Program-made: the position numbers and the translations under genes
Shown: one piece after another, positions 53,086 to 63,702 of the stretch
Layout: each line of letters starts with the position of its first letter
Numbering within the stretch: the stretch's first letter is position 1
Origin: Hyposmocoma kahamanoa
Taxonomy: Eukaryota > Arthropoda > Insecta > Lepidoptera > Cosmopterigidae
NCBI RefSeq assembly: GCF_003589595.1
Contig: NW_020653852.1
Span: 2,926,048 to 2,990,047, forward strand
Length of the DNA stretch: 64,000 nucleotides
Direction: 5' to 3'
The notes under the pieces: generated by a model
Database searches by the model: none
Told to the model about the DNA's origin: nothing
The model's input: the letters and a program-made list of their open reading frames with translations, nothing else

Positions 53086-56000
53086 CTAGGTACAATTAGG
53101 TCGAATATTGAACAGAATAATTTTTTAAATATTTTTAGATGATTTAGCATTATTTCTATTATTCTTAAATATGACAAGAAAAATGTAATGCGAGTAGGAA
53201 ATAATGAAATAATAATGAATAAGTAATGAAATGCGAGTAGGGGTAGCCGATTAAAAATTTTAATAAAACGAAAATAAAAATGTTTATAATATATTTCAAT
53301 GAACCGAATACTGCAATGAAACTTAGTATACCTGTTATATTTAATTTTTATAAATTTCGAATATCGAAAAACAAATGCCAAGTTGTGTCGTAAAATTATA
53401 CATTCCATAAATATTACTGCACGCATTGACTTACCATTATATGGACGTCGGGTCCACGCTAAAAAGTGTCAGAACTTATAGGGCGTTAAAATCGTATATA
53501 GAGCGTCATTCACGCTTTAGTCTTCGTTTGTTTGACTGACAGCGAAGCAAGCAAAATTACTGCGATGACATTACAATTTAAATTCAACGTTTTAGCTTTT
53601 TCATATTCCTTTACATGTCACTACGTTTAAATAGGTTGACTTGGGACATTTTTTTCGTGGTTTTTGTATTAGACCCGTCGTCCATTTATTTGTAAGTCAA
53701 TGACTGCACGTCACTATTATTGACAACAATGTACAGCAATTAGCTACGACACTTGCTGTGCTGACAAACAAAAATGAAAGTAAATTAATTTGCTACTCCG
53801 CGAACCCAGCGAAGGTTAAATCGTACAACTTACCTGCGCTTGTGATGAATATATATTTTTTTTCATGCAGTTAATTTTCCCGCCCTCCTTCCGCATAAAA
53901 TTAATAAAATAAATAAGACACGCGCAACTACAGTCACAAACCACCACTAAAAATATATTTGGGTATATTTGGCCATCATAGCGTGCCGCCGGTACTTGTA
54001 GTTACAAAAATTGCTATTTGGTACTCGTCACTACATCTGGAGTACCAAAGGGTACTAAATACCCGACTACGCTGTCTTGTATCGTGAATAACAGACCTCT
54101 TTAGTTATAGGTCCTTGCTACCTAGTACTTAACGAATTTTTTGTATCAACTAACAAAGGTCAAAAACAACGTTCCCTTTTAATGTGGCCTTCCAAAAGAA
54201 GTAAACTGGCTACCTATTGCCAAAATACTAGAGTAAACTATAAATTGTCTTCGATTCCACTAGCTCGTCGAGATTCTTTACATCCTCTTCTAGGTCTGGC
54301 GGCTACACTATATGAATATTTTATACGCCCTACTCGTAAAGGTTTTTCATATCTTGGATCTATAGGGCATCAGTCTCCACTGTGATTGGATCATTTCTTT
54401 GTCATTTTCAATAATTTTCAACTTCGTGCCATCTGGAAAGAAATATTTACTTTTAAATTTCTACTTTGTTAAAAATTGTTTAGTAGAAATGAAACTACTG
54501 AGTTTGTCCAAGCGTTCGGTATTAAAGTATAATATAAAATATTCTTTTTACCGGAAAAATTTCCACTATTTGAAATTTTTCGGAAAATTACCCAACATTA
54601 GAGATAGAGTAAAATGACAATTGCAGGGTTGCTAGTTTTTGTAAAATTTTAAATAGTCATGTAGTTGTAGTCGACAACTTTATCGATAGATTGTGAAAGT
54701 AAGTACAATTTTCTCTAAAATGTCTGAATTGTTAATGTAAAATAACGACGTTCTACTGTAATCAGTATTCTTTGATCTTTATTCTTATTTTGACAGTTTA
54801 TCTATTTTAACAACAGATGGATTTTATTAGGTATAAGAAACAATAATGAAAAACTTTAAATATGCCACACACTTTTTTATAGACATACTTTTAAATTTAG
54901 TGTGTTTTAATGAATTTTCAAGAATTAATAATTCAAATTAACCTGTGCCCAGCAGTTAGACATATAATGGGCCGATAATGAATGAAATGAAACAAGTTCC
55001 GCTTTTTATTTCATGAGCGTAACCAACATTCAGTCGATAGTCGATAGAATATTTATCGACTGCAATCATTGGCTGCTCGCAAGTGGGCGCGCACTTTTGC
55101 GCAATGACCCTTTTGGCTCTTGTCTTTTTAAGGACTATAATTATGTGGCGATAATCTCTAATAAACAATATTATTAAACAAAATAGTCCTCACCTTTGTC
55201 CTGTATGTAATCCTGCAATAAATGTATGAACGCTCGCGTGGGTACAGCCATGTTGATGTACGGGTAGCACGCGCCAGTCTCGGTTTTAGCGTTGCTTACT
55301 ATGATGCCCAGAACTTCCACATGCGTTTTTCTCTTCGATATTCGGAATATTGGTCCGCCGCTGAAAGAAACATAATATTAGATATGTGAACAAGGTTTTG
55401 ACTCTCGTGGCCGGGCGACGTCACCCGCTTAAGATCACGCGTCTAGTGCCTACCGCTGAGTGTACCGCCGTCGGTACGAGTACTCCAAGTATGCTGCACA
55501 CTTGAACGGTCTAATGGCAAATGTGTACATTTAAATAACTTATAAATAAAGTTAGTCATTAGTGTTCGGATTTTTTTAATGCTATTTCAATTAAATAAGG
55601 TATAAATTGCAATACCCTTGAGACCGACTCGGAGCATGGCTACGCAATTCTCTCTGCGTCTCAGATCATTGAAATTTATATCTTATTACAAATGAAATAA
55701 TAATATTTATTTCATTCATATACACATACAGTAACATTAAAAAAAAGTACAGTAGGTACGTTACTTAAAAAAACTTATATCTATGACTTTACGTGCTACT
55801 TACATAAAACGTTTAAAACTCCCGAATCCCAAACCAAGCAAAAGCTTCAATTTTGCGATTCAGTGTTTCTCCACTCACTGGATATCACTACGTAAATACA
55901 GTACAACCAAGAGGTAAAAATCAACAGTATAAAAAATACAATTGCCATGGTATGTAAGTATAAAAACTACGACTATAATATGATTAAAAAACACTTACAT

Positions 56001-59000
56001 TAATAATATTAAAAATAAAATATATATAAAAAAAATAATAAAAAACAAACAAAAAAACAGTTAACAGTATATGTACTTATTCAACGTGCATGCAATTAGT
56101 GCAATTACAGGCACATGGGATTTGTTAACTTATGTCTCAAGGTGACAGGCGCAGTGGTAGTGTCCCTTAGATCTTTGCGACTTAAAGCTCTGTTTGGCGG
56201 TGCAACTATAATAGACAGGCGTGTAGCTTAACATCAGGTGCACGACTTGTTCGTCCCGTCACTTGATATTATAAAAAAAGTCCCACCAGAAGAATAAGAA
56301 TTACTAAGTTGAGGAATTAGAATATGCATTTTTAGATAATTTTTGGTCGTGGTTTAGGTGTTGGGTAGATGCAGGTACTTTTCAGTGAAACTTAATTTCT
56401 TTTACTGAAGCCTGATACAGAAACGGTATAAGTAAACCCAGAATATAAGTTAAAAAGAAATCACCTGAACCCTGATTGCACGCAGCACGAGGTCTGTATC
56501 ATAGAAGGCGACGCGTTGTTGATGTGTCCCGTGGTAACAGTTGGTTTCAGGTCTTCCAGGTTATTTTCGTTGAAGTATGGATACCCTGCCGCCAGTACTG
56601 ACTCTCCTACAATTAATAAAAATCTATTCACGTAATTTGTAAGAAAGGTAAATCTGCACTTTATATACAGCGTGTTGATTTGTATGCTCGCCATATTTAC
56701 TGAGGTCATTCTATATCCGAAACTGGACCCAAATCACTAAAAAAATAAATAAAAAAAAAAAATTCGTAAATTCCTATTTTTTATTTAATTGCGGTAAACA
56801 AATTTGATCCAAATGTCATTGTCTTGCACGGCGTTGGCACTTGCAAAAATTTTTAACAATGACCATAGATGCGCAGAAAGAAACGCATTTTAGATCTATT
56901 TGGTGGTGGGGGCGGGTAGCGACGGGGCGGGGTACTGTCGTATCCTATATAGAGGATGGAAAAAAATAGTCTAAGGTCATATCGAGCGCGCGATTGGTAG
57001 ATCAGGCGACGTTGCTTCCCGTTCCCTTATCGTAACCTGGAGCGAGTGACGGAGCCCTGACTTAAGGTTTTTTACCTACAGATTCGTAAATGTTGTTCAT
57101 TACCTTTCTCAGCAGAATCTACGGCGAACACGGCCGGAGTGAACTGTTTCCAGTTCTGAGGATTCGTATACAATAATGCCAAGTCAAATGCTTTGTCGTC
57201 TGCCGTCTTGTATCGTACTATTGCTGTTTCCTTCACTCCTTGGCAGTAGATGGACACTTTGTAGCTGCCGTACTGAAATTTAACAGAATTATGATTTAAG
57301 ATAAAAAAACATTTGCACGTATGCAGTGTCATGACAAGCAGGCAAAGTCGTGACTGTCAGGATGGCTGGTCGCCTGTCGCATCTGGCACTGAGTGTATAT
57401 TCAAGAATTGCTACCTATTTGCTATCTTTTCTAAATAATTGCTACCTTTGATATAGTCTGAGAAATAAAAAAAATAATTGACCAGCCATTCTGACGTCAG
57501 GATGGCTGGTCGCCACTTTGTTCAGCGTGAAGGGAGCAGATTTTCCAGAAGTATGTATTACCAACAATTGCTATCCATTTGCTGGCTTCACGAATTAAGG
57601 TATACGCTTCTTATCTACATGAGTTAAAAAATATAACCGATTGAAAATTTTACGAAGAAGTGCCTGATTAAATTAAAGAAGCAAAAGTTTTTAGTGCTTT
57701 ATTGCCATAATAAAAAGGGCAGGCGTTGGTACTACTACAACCGCAACGGGAAGTGAGCGTGCCTACAGCTCCGGTACCTATCTGGAAAATAGAGAGGGTA
57801 CTGTACGTGCACCTGGGGCCGCCCACCCGAGGTACTAACCTCTCGAAGTACCAGATCAAGTCAAGTTACAGAGGTCAGTGACAATTATGTACACTGGCTG
57901 ATCTGGGGTCAGAACCTGAACTTATAAGGTATAGTGCCCTTCTCATATGCCCTCAGGGTAGGTAGTGAGTGTCACTATAATCAAAATTAAGAGCTTGTAC
58001 CACTAGCTGTCGGGCTGACGTGGGTGGAGATAGGGGTGAGGGAAGGGGTCACTTTCGTATAGGATGCGCTTGTGTATACACGTTTCTTGCGAAAATATTC
58101 GATACGGGAAAATTTATCACCGAGTTTGGACATAGTTCTTGATAAACATTTATTGGCATGTGGGAGTACTTAACAAATTGATCTGGATGTTCACATAAAA
58201 TTGTATATAATATATGAAACTGCTCACACTTTAATCGTTTCATATTGTGTGGATGTACCCAGCTTCTTTTTCTTTTAAGAACATCTTCTAATGCTTCATT
58301 ATTGCATACTATTTTCAATGGATCCATTAAAATTCACACTAAGTGTGAGGTAAGATGAGCGTAATTTTGTGAGTTGTGAGTTGCGTTTTTGAGTTGTGCG
58401 ATACAAGTGCGAAAGTTAGAAATTATTCACGAGTCTCGAGCCTTCGAGCCTCGAGACAAGTAATTTTAATTTAAGACTTGAAATGAAATATGTTTTATAC
58501 TTGAAATGATTTATGTTTAAGACTTGAAACAACAGTAAATAAAACAAAATAGAAAAGTAAAAAGCACTAGTGCGAAAAATCCAACTTTCGACACTATTTG
58601 TAGTATGAAAAATACCACGTTTTGAATAACTGTATTAAAAAAGTTGTTTCATGCAATATGTTATAATGACAAAAATTTGACTGCTTATTTCGACCTGTAC
58701 TACGTAAAGTGTCGTATGTCGAAATTGCCAAGTTTACAGGGGAGCGTTGTAAAGTTTTGATTTGACTGAAACGAGCATAACACGTGACTTTAGCATTTCT
58801 CAGTTTTATTCGCAAAGCTCGTCACTCACATGGACTATTAGAATATCCTAGATATCAGTTAGATGAACAACCACAATTTATTTTATCATTTTACAATTTA
58901 TTTTAGCTTATTTCGACCGCTCCTACGTAAAGTATCGTAAGTCGAAATTGCCAAGTTTATAGGGGAGCCTTTTAAAGTTTTCCGTTTTATTCGGCAAAGC

Positions 59001-62000
59001 TCGTTATTCACATAGAGTGATTATCTAATAGATCTAATAGATGATCACACATCATCTAACCGAAATCTAGGATTTTATAATACTCTATGTGAGTAACGAC
59101 TTTGCCGAATAAAACTGACAAATACTAAAAGCACGTGTTGTGCTTATTTCAGAGAATTCAGAACTTTAAAAGGCGCCCCTGCAAAACTTGGCAACTTCGA
59201 CATACGATACTTTACGTAGGGCGGATCGATTTATGTGAATTCAAAACTTTAAAACGCTCCCATGTAAACTTGGCAATTTCGACATATACGATACTTTATG
59301 TAGGAGGGGTCGATTTGTCCGGGCACAATGAAACTATATTATTATTTTACTACTGTCAATTAACAACCAGTGTAAACAGAAAAACTAATTATGCTTCAAA
59401 TTTGAGTATACATAGATTTCGCTTACATTTCGTACAACGTGTGCGCAAGTGACCACGTATCCTCCACCGAGGTAAAGTCCAGCTCCCCACGCCACACCAC
59501 ATCGGACCAGCACCGTTGTTGAGTCTATTTGATCTGTAACATTATTACATCCACATTTTTTTTTTATGACTATCAAGTGATGAGATAAACCACGGACCAT
59601 ATAAATATTAATCCATAGGTAAAATTTTTACACTTGAAAACATTGACTTACAAATAAATGGACGACGGGTCTAATACAAAAACCATGAAAAAAATGTCCC
59701 AAATCAACCCTTTAAAAGACATGTAAAGAAATATGAAAAAGCTAAAACGTTGAATTTAAATTGTAATGTCATCGCAGTACTGTCTAATTTTGCTTGCTTC
59801 GCTGTCAGTCGAACAAACGAAGACTAAAGCGTGAATGATGCTCTGTATACGATTTTAACGCCCTATAAGTTCGGACACTTTTTAGCGCGGATCCGACGTC
59901 CATATAATTGTAAGTCAATGCTTGAAAACGTCTTTTTTTAAGCTACTGCCCGTTCACTACGCTGACCTCCCTGAGACTAACGAGCAAGAAACTCTAGAGA
60001 TTGCTCTTTTCAAATAAATGCTATGGAATACCTACACTTTGAATCATAATTCTGTGGAATCTAGACTCATGTTGTCTTTCTATACATCTTTATCTAACAA
60101 ATACTCTTCAATTTTGTAATATGACTTTTCAACTATTACACTTTTAATGCAAGTTTTAAATCTGAAATGATAATCTTAATATACGGATCAGAAACGTGGT
60201 CCCTCACCATCGGCCTCATAAGAAGGCTCAAGGTCACTTAGCGGGCAATGGAGACAGCGATGCTCGGTATTTCTCTACGTGATAGAATCAAAAATAAGGA
60301 AATGCGTAGGAGGACTAAGGTAACCGACATAGCTCGAAGAATTGCTCAGCTGAAGTGGCAGTGGGCGGGGCACATAGCTAGGAGAACCGATGGCCATTGG
60401 GGCAGCGCAGGACCGATCGTCGTGGAGATCGTTGGGGAGGCCTAGCAGTGGGCGTCATATGGCTGAATGGTGATGATGAAGAATCTTAATATATACTCCG
60501 GAATCTTATTGTAAAAACGTATACAGTTCCCCGTAAAATAATCATTTACCCATTAGTTAAACGAAAACGTGATGGTTTGGACTCAGTTCTAAGATTAATA
60601 TTATTATGGATATCTTCTTGACAAGATATAACTTGATCGAAGGAATTTTTTCTGAGTGTTCCATCTTTGTATTAATAATTATAACAAACTAGTGGAGTAA
60701 TTTCACAAAAAAGAATTGAATATCAATTCAATAAAAAATTAATTAATACGGTGAATAGCGACATCTCTCGCCAGGACTGGTAGCTGTAAAGGTACTAACT
60801 GGGTGATAAATCTTTCATAGATTTCTCATAGATGGCGCTACGACTAAAAAGTCGTTGAAAAACCAAATACAAAGACACGACTCAAGCACATAGAAAAATT
60901 CGTGAGGTCCGTTGGTTCGTTCCGTGGCTTAGTTGGTATAGCGTCTGGCACGGTATGCAAGGAGACGTCGGTTCGAATCCGACCGGATCGAAGGAATCTT
61001 TTCTGAGTGTTCGATCTTTGTATTAATAATTATAACAAACTAGTGGAGTAATTTCACAAAAAATAATTGACTATCAATTCAATAAAAATTTAATTAAGAT
61101 ATAACTTACCTAGTAAATCTCGATGTGGTCCGGTGGTCAACGACTTCTGAATGCGTGGAGGTGCTACTCGTAGCTTCGCAGATAGTACGGACACAAGCGG
61201 TGCCATTAGAGTCAGCCCCACCCATTCACCACGCCACCACGACACGCTGCATACGACTGTCCCTATGAGCTCCTTCCTGCGTTCAGAACCGGAATGTGCA
61301 AACGAATTATTCATCGATAATAATGAAAAAAAAATGGGTGTTTTAGACAATTTGTTTCTAGGTTCCATCGAAAATTACATAACACAGATGGGCAGTGGGT
61401 TAAAACTCAATCAACCCGCCCGGGTTTTTACGTAAAGCAGCCGGGTTTTACCCATTTCCACCCAAAATCGTGGGCAAAAACGGCGTATAAGGAATTTGAT
61501 ATAATATCCTACTTATTACAAATTTATTACTTATTAAATATTTTTTTTAGACGAAAATGAGGCAACTTCACACAATACCCACCTGGAAATCCTGTTACTC
61601 TTATTTACTACTAGAGATGCACATTACGAATCGATTTTCATGAAAATCCATTCAAGTGTATATATAAAATAACTAGTTTTTGTATCGATTCATTAATCAA
61701 CTACGATTCAATAGAACAGCTATTTTGCCTTATTGTTTATTGCTGTAACCAAGCAATAAACAGTTTTTTAATAACATGATTATATTTGAATAAAACACGA
61801 TTTACAAATATTTAGTTGTGAAGAGTTTTTGCCCTCGGTTATATAAAACCCGAGCGCCTGCCCAACTCTGTTTAATAATGAAATGAAACATGGGATTCAT
61901 AAATGTTTATACACTCACCGGCACATTTAGCAGACTAAAAACAAAGTGAAATTATAAAATAGTAACGTTTATAATTTTGAATAAATAGAATAAGAAGAAC

Positions 62001-62915
62001 AGGGTCAGCAAGTAAATTGATATCTTTTAATATCGACTTAGTAGGTTTTTTTTAATTTTGTGTAATTTAAAAATTGTAACAGTTTAATATTGATTAAATT
62101 AAATTTTAAACATAAAAAAATAGTTATCAAGTTATTTTTCTTATGGGGTGCACGAAAGGAGTGTCAAAAAACGGGGCAGGCAAAGGGTAGGCAGCTCTTC
62201 TAATGTTTCAAATGTCCACGGGGGATGATGACTATGTCCCAATAAGGGCGGTTACACACGACGACTTTGAGCAGCGATGCTGTTGCTAAGCGTCTACCTT
62301 TACACACGCGTGTGATTTTAAGCAACGATGCAAACGCGATTAGCGAAGAGTCACCGTGTCTAACCACTCTTAGGCTGCCGTTCCACCAGAGGTGTGCGGA
62401 TGTGTAGTGGCGCTGTGAAACGGTGAGATGTTTTCCACCAAAACTGTGCGAGGATGTGTTACGTACTCTTTTCAGTTACGCGCGGGCGGGGTACGGGGTG
62501 GTGGGGTGAGTATCATACTTTCAGTAGCTCTAGTTTCTTACACCGCTTCGTACACATTCCTCGTCGCATCCCCCGCACACATCTCTCTTGCACACATTTC
62601 TCGCTATTATAGTATATAGCATGTACAAATACTTAGCTCCGCTAGCTCTTTTCTGTCAGAGCTGTGCTAAGCGAGACTAGGGAAATGAAGTAATCCTAGT
62701 GGTGGATTTTTTCCTCGCACACCGGCTAGCTACCTCGCACATCTCCAGTGGAAAAGCAGCCTAAGTGGTTCATCTGCATCTGCAAAAAAGTTACGTAACT
62801 TACGTTGGTCCTTCTGTGTACACCGGCCCCCCTTCGGATCCTAGCGCCGTGGCAGCGTCAGTGAGCAGAAGGGATGGCCTCTTCCCCACCACACCGCACA
62901 CCGACCCTCTTGTTA
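53003..62915 (-). CDS. Tysnd1: Peroxisomal leader-peptide-processing protease (TYSND1 homologue)
   Basis: Trypsin-like serine protease that in animals trims the targeting signals of peroxisomal matrix proteins. Seven exons join in phase: 62804-62915, 61110-61276, 59427-59533, 57104-57272, 56465-56606, 55194-55360 and probably 53003-53085. The first two encode the N-terminal protease-like half (PSLLLTDAATALGSEGGPVY), which lacks a usable triad. The C-terminal half has all three catalytic residues on separate exons: His in YVVTCAHVVRN, Asp in KAFDLALLY, and Ser in GFSGGPIFR, split across the 56465/55360 junction. Length found is about 310 residues; the start lies upstream, perhaps in the ORF at 63221-63424. 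The predicted end is SNT, not the SKL-type peroxisomal signal seen in vertebrate TYSND1. Either the last exon is mis-chosen or import works another way. Confidence 0.82.
53424..53702 (-). mobile_element. hAT-type MITE, long form
   Basis: 279 bp, exact TSD ACTGCACG. Confidence 0.93.
53703..54609. other. Unannotated stretch in the last TYSND1 intron
   Basis: No exon or known repeat seen. Confidence 0.4.
54610..55142 (-). repeat. Inverted repeat pair, right member
   Basis: Mirror of 50700-51235, about 80 percent alike by eye. Confidence 0.75.
55194..55360 (-). CDS. Tysnd1: TYSND1 homologue, catalytic Ser exon
   Basis: Starts by completing the catalytic Ser codon of GFSGGPIFR, then GIIVSNAKTETGACYPYINM and NMAVPTRAF, typical of the family. 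GTGAGG donor. Confidence 0.88.
55361..56089. other. Unannotated intron stretch
   Basis: AT-rich, nothing recognised. Confidence 0.4.
56090..56275 (+). repeat. Dispersed repeat, 'gtctcaaggtgacaggcgca' family
   Basis: GTCTCAAGGTGACAGGCGCA..GACAGGCGTG; the best-preserved copy in the window. Confidence 0.65.
56465..56606 (-). CDS. Tysnd1: TYSND1 homologue, oxyanion-loop exon
   Basis: 46 codons between split codons. VLAAGYPYF and TTGHINNASPSMIQTSCCVQ lead to the catalytic Ser, whose first two bases end this exon. GTGATT donor. Confidence 0.86.
57104..57272 (-). CDS. Tysnd1: TYSND1 homologue, catalytic Asp exon
   Basis: 56 codons plus one base. KAFDLALLYTNP carries the catalytic Asp. GTAATG donor. 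Confidence 0.86.
57355..57520. mobile_element. Small TIR element with a third end copy
   Basis: GTCAGGATGGCTGGTCGCC at left, GACCAGCCATTCTGAC at right, then a directly abutting second GTCAGGATGGCTGGTCGCC. Confidence 0.6.
57660..58676. other. Unannotated intron stretch
   Basis: Text at 57900-57965 resembles 19680-19770 (GGTCAGAACCTGAACTTAT, ATAGTGCCCTTCTC), a shared dispersed repeat. A 92-codon minus frame at 58049-58327 is not recognised. Confidence 0.4.
58683..59318. mobile_element. Foldback element with modular arms
   Basis: The module ACGTAAAGTATCGTAAGTCG, AATTGCCAAGTTTA, CGTTTTAAAGTTTT is present twice on each side in opposite orientation around a central AGATCTAATAGATGATC palindrome. 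Confidence 0.7.
59427..59533 (-). CDS. Tysnd1: TYSND1 homologue, catalytic His exon
   Basis: 35 codons after a split Asp codon: VLVRCGVAWGAGLYLGGGYV, then VTCAHVVRN with the catalytic His. GTAAGC donor, phase 0. Confidence 0.88.
59641..59920 (+). mobile_element. hAT-type MITE, long form
   Basis: 280 bp, exact TSD CTTGAAAA. Confidence 0.93.
59929..60610 (-). mobile_element. Non-LTR 3' end, interrupted by an RTE insertion
   Basis: Reversed copy of the 5780-6125 tail; coding end at 60494-60600, UTR at 59929-60171. Confidence 0.7.
60184..60481 (+). mobile_element. RTE retrotransposon, 5'-truncated, with 12-bp TSD
   Basis: AMLGISLRDRIKNKEMRRRT and LKWQWAGHIARRTDGHWG are the RTE C-terminus; tail TGATGATGAAG. 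TSD AATCTTAATATA at 60172-60183 and 60482-60493. Confidence 0.88.
60636..61100 (+). mobile_element. SINE family B composite flanked by 105-bp direct repeats
   Basis: tRNA-like head at 60920-60990 (GTCGGTTCGAATCCGAC T-arm). The tail block 60640-60748 recurs at 60989-61098 with few changes. Confidence 0.75.
61110..61276 (-). CDS. Tysnd1: TYSND1 homologue, second exon
   Basis: 55 codons between split codons: GTVVCSVSWWRGEWVGLTLM and the linker to the catalytic domain. GTAAGT donor. Confidence 0.75.
61277..62242. other. Unannotated intron stretch
   Basis: AT-rich, nothing recognised. Confidence 0.4.
62243..62372. mobile_element. Small TIR MITE abutting another TIR element
   Basis: Ends TAAGGGCGGTTACACACG and CGTGTCTAACCACTCTTA; the next element starts immediately after. 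Confidence 0.6.
62373..62761. mobile_element. TIR element, copy 2 of 37146-37550
   Basis: Ends GGCTGCCGTTCCACCAGAGG and CTCCAGTGGAAAAGCAGCC; flanked by TTA / TAA. Ends 42 bases from the TYSND1 exon. Confidence 0.8.
62804..62915 (-). CDS. Tysnd1: TYSND1 homologue, first clear exon
   Basis: 36 codons between split codons. Contains LLLTDAATALGSEGGPVY, the degenerate active-site-like loop of the N-terminal domain. GTAAGT donor. Confidence 0.75.
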
Positions 62916-63220
62916 CTGCGTTTAAAAATACCTAGAAGATTTGTTGGATTTTTATAATTAGTAAAACTTATTAATTATGTAAATTGTATGTCAGAACGTA
63001 AACAGTTTCTGAAACTAGCTATCGATCGGTACAGTAGCGGCTTTTGGGTTTTAGTTGTCAAATGAAACTATTTATTCCGTTGGGTTTCAAACTATTTATT
63101 CCGTCCGAGTAACTGGTTACTCACCAGACCTTAAATATGGGTTACTTTTCATATCCAGAGCGTCCGAGCTAAGGGTAGATTTCGATTTGACAGTATTATA
63201 AAGCCCGGTAAAATTCATAT

Positions 63221-63424
63221 CTACGATATAATGTACGAAGTCATATGAACCCTGCCACATCGAAACGCGCGGCTGTCGCGCGTCGGCCGCGGCCGCCTCT
63301 GTGTGGCCATAGCATAATAATCTTTAAATTGAAGTGCAATTAAGAGGGAGCATGCCAAAAAAGTTTTGACGTTGACTCCGCCCAAATTTGTGAAACAAAT
63401 ATATGCCTGAAGTTCTAGTGACAT
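63221..63424 (-). CDS. Possible first exon of the TYSND1 homologue
   Basis: Open frame starting MSLELQAYICFTNLGGVNVK with a following CSLLI. This loosely fits the start of insect TYSND1 proteins. It lies directly upstream on the right strand. I could not settle a donor that gives the one-base phase the next exon needs. Confidence 0.35.
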   Translation of the reverse strand: MSLELQAYICFTNLGGVNVKTFLACSLLIALQFKDYYAMATQRRPRPTRDSRAFRCGRVHMTSYIIS

Positions 63425-63484
63425 GCGACAGGAGATGTTGAATTTTGCGCATTATGAGTACCAAATTCGTTTTAGCGGAATAAC

Positions 63485-63702
63485 CATTGACTTACAATTA
63501 TATGGACGTCGGTCCGCGCTAAAAAGTGTCCGCACTTGTAAGGCGCTAAAATCGTATACAGAGCGCGCACTCCGCTTTAGTCTTCATTTGTTCTACTGAC
63601 AGCGCGATACTGCGATGACATTACAATTTAAATTTCGAATAGGTTGACTTGGGACATTTTTTTCGTGGTTTTTGTATTAGACCATTTATTTGTAAGTCAA
63701 TG
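63485..63702 (-). mobile_element. hAT-type MITE, short form with small deletions
   Basis: 218 bp, exact TSD GGAATAAC; several short internal deletions (e.g. near 63683). Confidence 0.93.

Noticed and set aside
52941..53426. 161-codon minus-strand frame
   Set aside because: AT-rich, Phe/Ile/Tyr-heavy composition with no motif; a different frame of the same DNA fits the TYSND1 end by phase.
60920..60990. Possible true tRNA gene
   Set aside because: T-arm and D-arm fit, but the anticodon arm is irregular and the same sequence recurs with shared flanks at 32.45 kb and 39.95 kb, so it is a SINE head.
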